Shown piece by piece: positions 24,140-27,020 of a stretch of DNA of 27,020 nt. Each line of letters starts with the position of its first letter. The stretch's first letter is position 1. Made by a program: the position numbers and the translations under genes. Origin of the DNA: an uncultured Bdellovibrionales bacterium. GTDB lineage: Bacteria; Bdellovibrionota; FAC87; UBA2466. Location: positions 1-27,020 of the forward strand of contig CALCZU010000114.1 in the NCBI GenBank assembly GCA_937903155.1, read 5' to 3'. A model generated the notes under the pieces. It worked only from the letters and a program-made list of their open reading frames with translations, ran no database searches and had not been told where the DNA came from.

Positions 24140-24805
24140 ATGGACTCCCGATTTCCATCCTGGCTTAGGTTTATTCTCGCGAAACTCGATTTCTTGGCAA
24201 TTCCAAATCTTGCTCCCCTTGTCGTAGGACTGATCATTCTCGGATTCGTCGGTCAAAATATTTTAGGGGCGTCTTTTGATCGCTTTGTGTTTGATCCGGT
24301 TCTCGTACTCCAAGGAGAATGGTGGAGGATTTTTGCATTTCCGGTTGCTCAAGGCGGAAGTGATCCGATTTGGCTCTTGTTCGAATGCATGTGGATGTAT
24401 TTTTTGGTCAACTCCCTTGAAGAGCAATGGGGCCCGGGCCCCCTCACGATTTACATGATTTTTGGTTACGCGATGTGTGTGGTGGCTTCTTTCCTCACTT
24501 TGATTCCCGTTCCGATTTGGTATTATTTGATGTTCAACATCACGTTCGCGGCGAGCACGCTTTTTCCTGATTACCAAATGATGTTATTTTTCATTCTACC
24601 CGTAAAAATGAAATGGATGGGCTGGGTTTTCGGCGCTTGGTTTGGATATAAGTTTTTACTTGGGTCAAACGATTTAAAAATCATTTTGTTTTTATGCTTC
24701 TCTCCGTATCTAGTTTTCTTCTTGCCGTTACTTTATCAGTCTCTTAAAAATAGAAGTCGCCTCGCAAAACACAAGAAACGTTTTGATCAGGACATGTGGA
24801 GATGA
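24140..24805 (+). CDS. Rhomboid-like multi-pass membrane protein, probably not a protease
   Basis: 221 residues with about five or six membrane segments (at roughly 25-45, 80-95, 101-122, 125-140, 145-168 and 180-200) and a basic C-terminal tail. GEWWRIFAFPV followed by LLFECMWMYFLVNSLEEQWG matches the rhomboid L1 loop and second-helix region (typical WR plus an H/N-rich helix and a final E-x-x-x-G). The catalytic GxSG and the helix-6 His are not visible: the corresponding part reads FAASTLFPD and then FFILPVKMKWMGW. It therefore looks like an inactive rhomboid-family relative. Its role is unknown. It follows pdxT by 24 bases, and its stop overlaps the start of the alkyltransferase gene. Confidence 0.75.
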   Translation: MDSRFPSWLRFILAKLDFLAIPNLAPLVVGLIILGFVGQNILGASFDRFVFDPVLVLQGEWWRIFAFPVAQGGSDPIWLLFECMWMYFLVNSLEEQWGPGPLTIYMIFGYAMCVVASFLTLIPVPIWYYLMFNITFAASTLFPDYQMMLFFILPVKMKWMGWVFGAWFGYKFLLGSNDLKIILFLCFSPYLVFFLPLLYQSLKNRSRLAKHKKRFDQDMWR

Positions 24806-25278
24806 GAGTTTACGAAGGTTTCTATAAAAGCCCTTTGGGCTGGTTGTCTGTGATTTCAACCGAAGACACCATCTTGCAAATTAAGTTCCGCCGCACTGTC
24901 AAAAAGCAAAAGGTTTTGTATAAGACTCCGCTCCTGAAAGAGACTTACCGACAACTAGACGAATATTTTGCCAAAAAGCGCAAACGATTAGCGCTTCCGT
25001 TTACCATGATGGGAACTGAATTTCAAAAAAAGGTTTGGAAATCTCTTTCGGACATTCCCTATGGGGTAACCGTTTCTTATGCGGATATTGCGAAGGCCAT
25101 TCACAAGCCACGCGCCGTCAGAGCGGTTGGAATGGCGCTTGGAAAAAATAAGCTTCCATTGATTATTCCCTGTCACCGAGTGATCAGTCGCAATAAAACG
25201 ATCGGCGGGTTTGCCTCGGGAACTTCGATTAAAAAGTTTCTTTTGGAGCTGGAACACGCACCCACAGCGCATCGCTAG
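24802..25278 (+). CDS. ogt: O6-alkylguanine-DNA alkyltransferase
   Basis: 158 residues from the ATG at 24802, which overlaps the previous stop (ATGA); a GTG two codons earlier is possible. The protein transfers alkyl groups from O6-alkylguanine to its own Cys124 in the motif IIPCHRV, irreversibly. The DNA-binding helix-turn-helix region (FQKKVWKSLSDIPYGVTVSYADIA, with the arginine finger in RAVRAVG) and the end segment GGFASG are intact. The N-terminal domain is short, as in Ogt-type enzymes without an Ada domain. It is the last gene of the pdxST cluster and is convergent with the DedA gene 14 bases away. No terminator is seen in that gap. Confidence 0.95.
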   Translation: MRVYEGFYKSPLGWLSVISTEDTILQIKFRRTVKKQKVLYKTPLLKETYRQLDEYFAKKRKRLALPFTMMGTEFQKKVWKSLSDIPYGVTVSYADIAKAIHKPRAVRAVGMALGKNKLPLIIPCHRVISRNKTIGGFASGTSIKKFLLELEHAPTAHR

Positions 25279-25292
25279 GGCGTGCAATGGGA

Positions 25293-25943
25293 TTACTTTA
25301 AATTCAATTTGGCTGTCGTCGCCTTTTTCTTCTTAAAATAGGCAATTAAAACTCTCGAGAGAATAATCGCAAATACAATCGCTACAATCGTTGTAAAAAC
25401 CGCTTTGGCTTCTTTAATACTATGCATCATCCGCCCGAACTCATCTCCAAAAAAATGGCCGAGATAATATCCGAGCACAATCCAGATTGGCACACTGATC
25501 AATGCGGCAATGCCATCAAATAAGAGAAATCTGCGAAACTTCATGTGCAATGCGCCCGCCATAAAAAACGCAACCGCTCTAAATCCGGCAACAAAGCGAG
25601 CAAAGAAAATAATTTTTTCCCCATATTTACGAAAATAAGCCCGAGTTCGTCGGACTTTTTTAGGTGGGAAAAATCTCTGAAAACGCGGTCGCTTTAAAAC
25701 TGCAAATCCCAGGCGCGTTCCGATAAAAAAGAGAATACAATCTCCTAAAAGAACGCCCCCGATACAAACGAGAAACCCCGGGAATATCGACATGGTCTCA
25801 TCCCAAATTAGGTAGCCAGTCGCAATCAACGGAATATCCTCGGGCAGCGGAAAACCGAGTCCGCAAGCAAATAAAATTCCGAAAATAATCCAATAGGATA
25901 CTGACCCCGACATGTTCGTCAGGTATTGGAATAGGTTTTCCAT
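25293..25943 (-). CDS. DedA-family membrane protein (SNARE-associated/VTT domain)
   Basis: 216 residues. The DedA hallmark is present: the early amphipathic GLGFPLPEDIPLIATGYL re-entrant segment, then GDCILFFIGTRLGFAVL and the conserved arginine-containing FFARFVAGFRAVAFFMAGALHMKFRRF. Several membrane helices and a Lys-rich C-terminal end follow. DedA proteins support membrane homeostasis and have been linked to undecaprenyl phosphate or phospholipid translocation; the specific substrate here is not known. The start at 25943 is the only sensible one; AGAGG lies about 12 bases away, further than usual. It is divergent from rpoH, with an 81-base shared control region. Confidence 0.93.
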   Translation of the reverse strand: MENLFQYLTNMSGSVSYWIIFGILFACGLGFPLPEDIPLIATGYLIWDETMSIFPGFLVCIGGVLLGDCILFFIGTRLGFAVLKRPRFQRFFPPKKVRRTRAYFRKYGEKIIFFARFVAGFRAVAFFMAGALHMKFRRFLLFDGIAALISVPIWIVLGYYLGHFFGDEFGRMMHSIKEAKAVFTTIVAIVFAIILSRVLIAYFKKKKATTAKLNLK

Positions 25944-25990
25944 GGGCGCATACTACCTCTTTTCAACGCGTCCCACCAACATGAATTCGA

Positions 25991-26019
25991 TAAGTTACCA
26001 AAAATAGGGTAAGTTACCC
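25991..26019. promoter_or_regulatory. Repeated TAAGTTACC motif and palindrome before rpoH
   Basis: TAAGTTACC occurs at 25991-25999 and again at 26010-26018, 19 bases apart (about two helical turns). The second copy is part of the perfect palindrome GGGTAAGTTACCC (26007-26019), which ends five bases before the rpoH ATG and replaces a Shine-Dalgarno. It may be an operator in the gap shared by rpoH and the DedA gene. Confidence 0.5.
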
Positions 26020-26024
26020 CCGAA

Positions 26025-26981
26025 ATGACAAAGAAGAGTCCGAAAAAAAAAGCTTCCCCTGCTGAGAAACCGAAAAATCTTGTGACCAAAGCGGTTCGTC
26101 AGAGTTCAACCAGCTCTCTGCCTGCAGCAGTCGATCCTCTTCTCAGTTCCTATATCAAAGAAGTGCAGAAGTACCCTCTTTTAACGAAGGAAGAGGAGAA
26201 AGCACTCGCAGTCGATTATTTTGAAAATAAGACCAAGGAATCTCTGCAACGTCTAGTCACTCATAATTTGAGATTCGTGGTGAAGATTGCCTACGAGTAT
26301 GTGCACTACCGTTTGAAGCTTTTAGATTTGATTCAAGAAGGAAACATGGGGCTTTTAAAAGCCGTTCAAGATTTTGATCCTTATAAAGACGTGAGACTGA
26401 CGACCTACGCTGTTTGGTGGATCCGAAGTTATATTCAGGACTCCATTCTAAAAAATTATTCGCTTGTAAAAATGGGCACCACCCAAGCTCAAAAACGTTT
26501 ATTTTACCGTCTGCGAAAAGAGCAGAAGAAACTCGAAGGCATGGGTTTGAGAAGAGATGATATTAAACTGCTCGCAAGTCGCTTAGACGTGAAAGAAAAA
26601 GAAGTCGAAGAGATGGACCAAAGACTCTCGGGTGCCGATTTTTCATTAAACGCCCCGATGGATAACGAGAGTCAAAAAGGCGATCACCTGTCGAATGTCG
26701 TCGATAGTCACGCGGATGTGGATGAAACGCTCGCAGATGAAGAGCAGAAGAAACTTTTTAAGAAAGTCTTAGACCAGTTTGCAAAAACCCTCGAGGGTCG
26801 GGACAAAGTGATTTTTGAAAAGCGACTTGTCTCGGAGAATCCGATGACGCTTCAAGAAATTGGCGAGAAGTACAAAGTGACTAAAGAGCGCGCACGACAA
26901 CTTGAAGAACAAATTAAGGATCGATTAAAGAAATATGTGCAGGAACATTATCCTGACTTCGATATTTTAACGGGATTGTGA
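26025..26981 (+). CDS. rpoH: RNA polymerase heat-shock sigma factor, RpoH (sigma-32) type
   Basis: 318 residues, longer than the usual 280-290 because of a Lys/Ser-rich N-terminal tail of about 35 residues. Region 1.2 begins at PLLSSYIKEVQKYPLLT. Region 2 has NLRFVVKIAYEY (core binding, 81-92), LIQEGNMGLLKAV and YAVWWIRSYIQDSI (region 2.4, 128-141). The following QAQKRLFYRLRKEQ (155-167) corresponds to the RpoH box, which separates it from RpoD and RpoS. Region 4.2 (LQEIGEKYKVTKERARQLE) gives -35 recognition. The role is transcription of heat-shock and protein-quality genes. Start choice rests on the frame; there is no Shine-Dalgarno, and a palindrome occupies that space. Confidence 0.92.
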   Translation: MTKKSPKKKASPAEKPKNLVTKAVRQSSTSSLPAAVDPLLSSYIKEVQKYPLLTKEEEKALAVDYFENKTKESLQRLVTHNLRFVVKIAYEYVHYRLKLLDLIQEGNMGLLKAVQDFDPYKDVRLTTYAVWWIRSYIQDSILKNYSLVKMGTTQAQKRLFYRLRKEQKKLEGMGLRRDDIKLLASRLDVKEKEVEEMDQRLSGADFSLNAPMDNESQKGDHLSNVVDSHADVDETLADEEQKKLFKKVLDQFAKTLEGRDKVIFEKRLVSENPMTLQEIGEKYKVTKERARQLEEQIKDRLKKYVQEHYPDFDILTGL

Positions 26982-26990
26982 GGCCACCCC

Positions 26991-27020
26991 GTCGTTGCGA
27001 GGAGCGGAGCGACGAAGCAA
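26991..27020 (+). repeat. Dispersed repeat, copy 6, cut by the window end
   Basis: GTCGTTGCGAGGAGCGGAGC through GACGAAGCAA matches the first 30 bases of the family, starting nine bases after the rpoH stop. No U-run terminator is seen for rpoH. The rest of the copy, and any inverted partner, lies beyond the window. Confidence 0.88.

Noticed and set aside
25989..26019. Bdellovibrio-type LexA box before rpoH
   Set aside because: The dyad is GTAA-G-TTAC, the reverse arrangement of the TTAC-N3-GTAA box, and rpoH is not an expected SOS gene.

Overview
The window is a typical bacterial chromosome segment of moderate GC, densely coded, from a Gram-negative organism. Signal peptides, a predicted outer-membrane beta-barrel protein, an HD-GYP protein, a sigma-54 activator and an RpoH-type sigma factor fit a delta-proteobacterium-like lineage. 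The overall style resembles Bdellovibrionota (Bdellovibrio and relatives). That placement is an inference from gene content; there is no rRNA or other phylogenetic marker here to confirm it.

Layout. (1) 1-5.1 kb, minus strand: a sigma-54 activator with a degenerate receiver, a GAF/HD-GYP cyclic-di-GMP phosphodiesterase and a beta-barrel porin with a strong terminator. (2) 5.1-6.7 kb: two convergent small secreted proteins of unknown function, with a 37-nt inverted repeat pair between them. (3) 6.8-16.5 kb, minus strand: one tightly packed operon, pyrC-carA-(unknown)-carB-greA-recG-SDR, with overlapping or nearly touching genes. It links pyrimidine synthesis to transcript cleavage and fork repair. 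(4) 16.5-21.2 kb, plus strand: a 7TM sensor kinase, a response regulator carrying a class III cyclase-like domain, and a secreted trypsin-like protease. (5) 21.5-22.5 kb, minus strand: pyrB, separated from pyrC by block 4. (6) 22.6-25.3 kb, plus strand: pdxS-pdxT (pyridoxal phosphate synthase), a rhomboid-like membrane protein without an obvious catalytic Ser/His, and an O6-alkylguanine-DNA alkyltransferase. (7) 25.3-27.0 kb: a DedA-family membrane protein divergent from rpoH.

Functionally, pyrB, pyrC and carAB supply carbamoyl phosphate, carbamoyl aspartate and dihydroorotate for UMP. The two separated pyr units carry promoter-like sequences of the same geometry right next to their ATGs. Repeats stand out. 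A 35-37 nt repeat family occurs only in gaps at gene 3' ends, twice as inverted pairs between convergent genes. A different 42-nt inverted repeat lies between pyrC and the divergent kinase gene. Block 4 is therefore bounded by repeats on both sides and looks like an insertion or rearrangement inside a pyrimidine cluster.

No tRNA, rRNA, CRISPR array, insertion sequence or prophage gene was recognised. The items best worth a second look are the unknown gene inside carAB, the cyclase-like response regulator, the palindrome placed in a promoter spacer at 6768-6780, the repeat families, and the matching pyrB/pyrC promoters.
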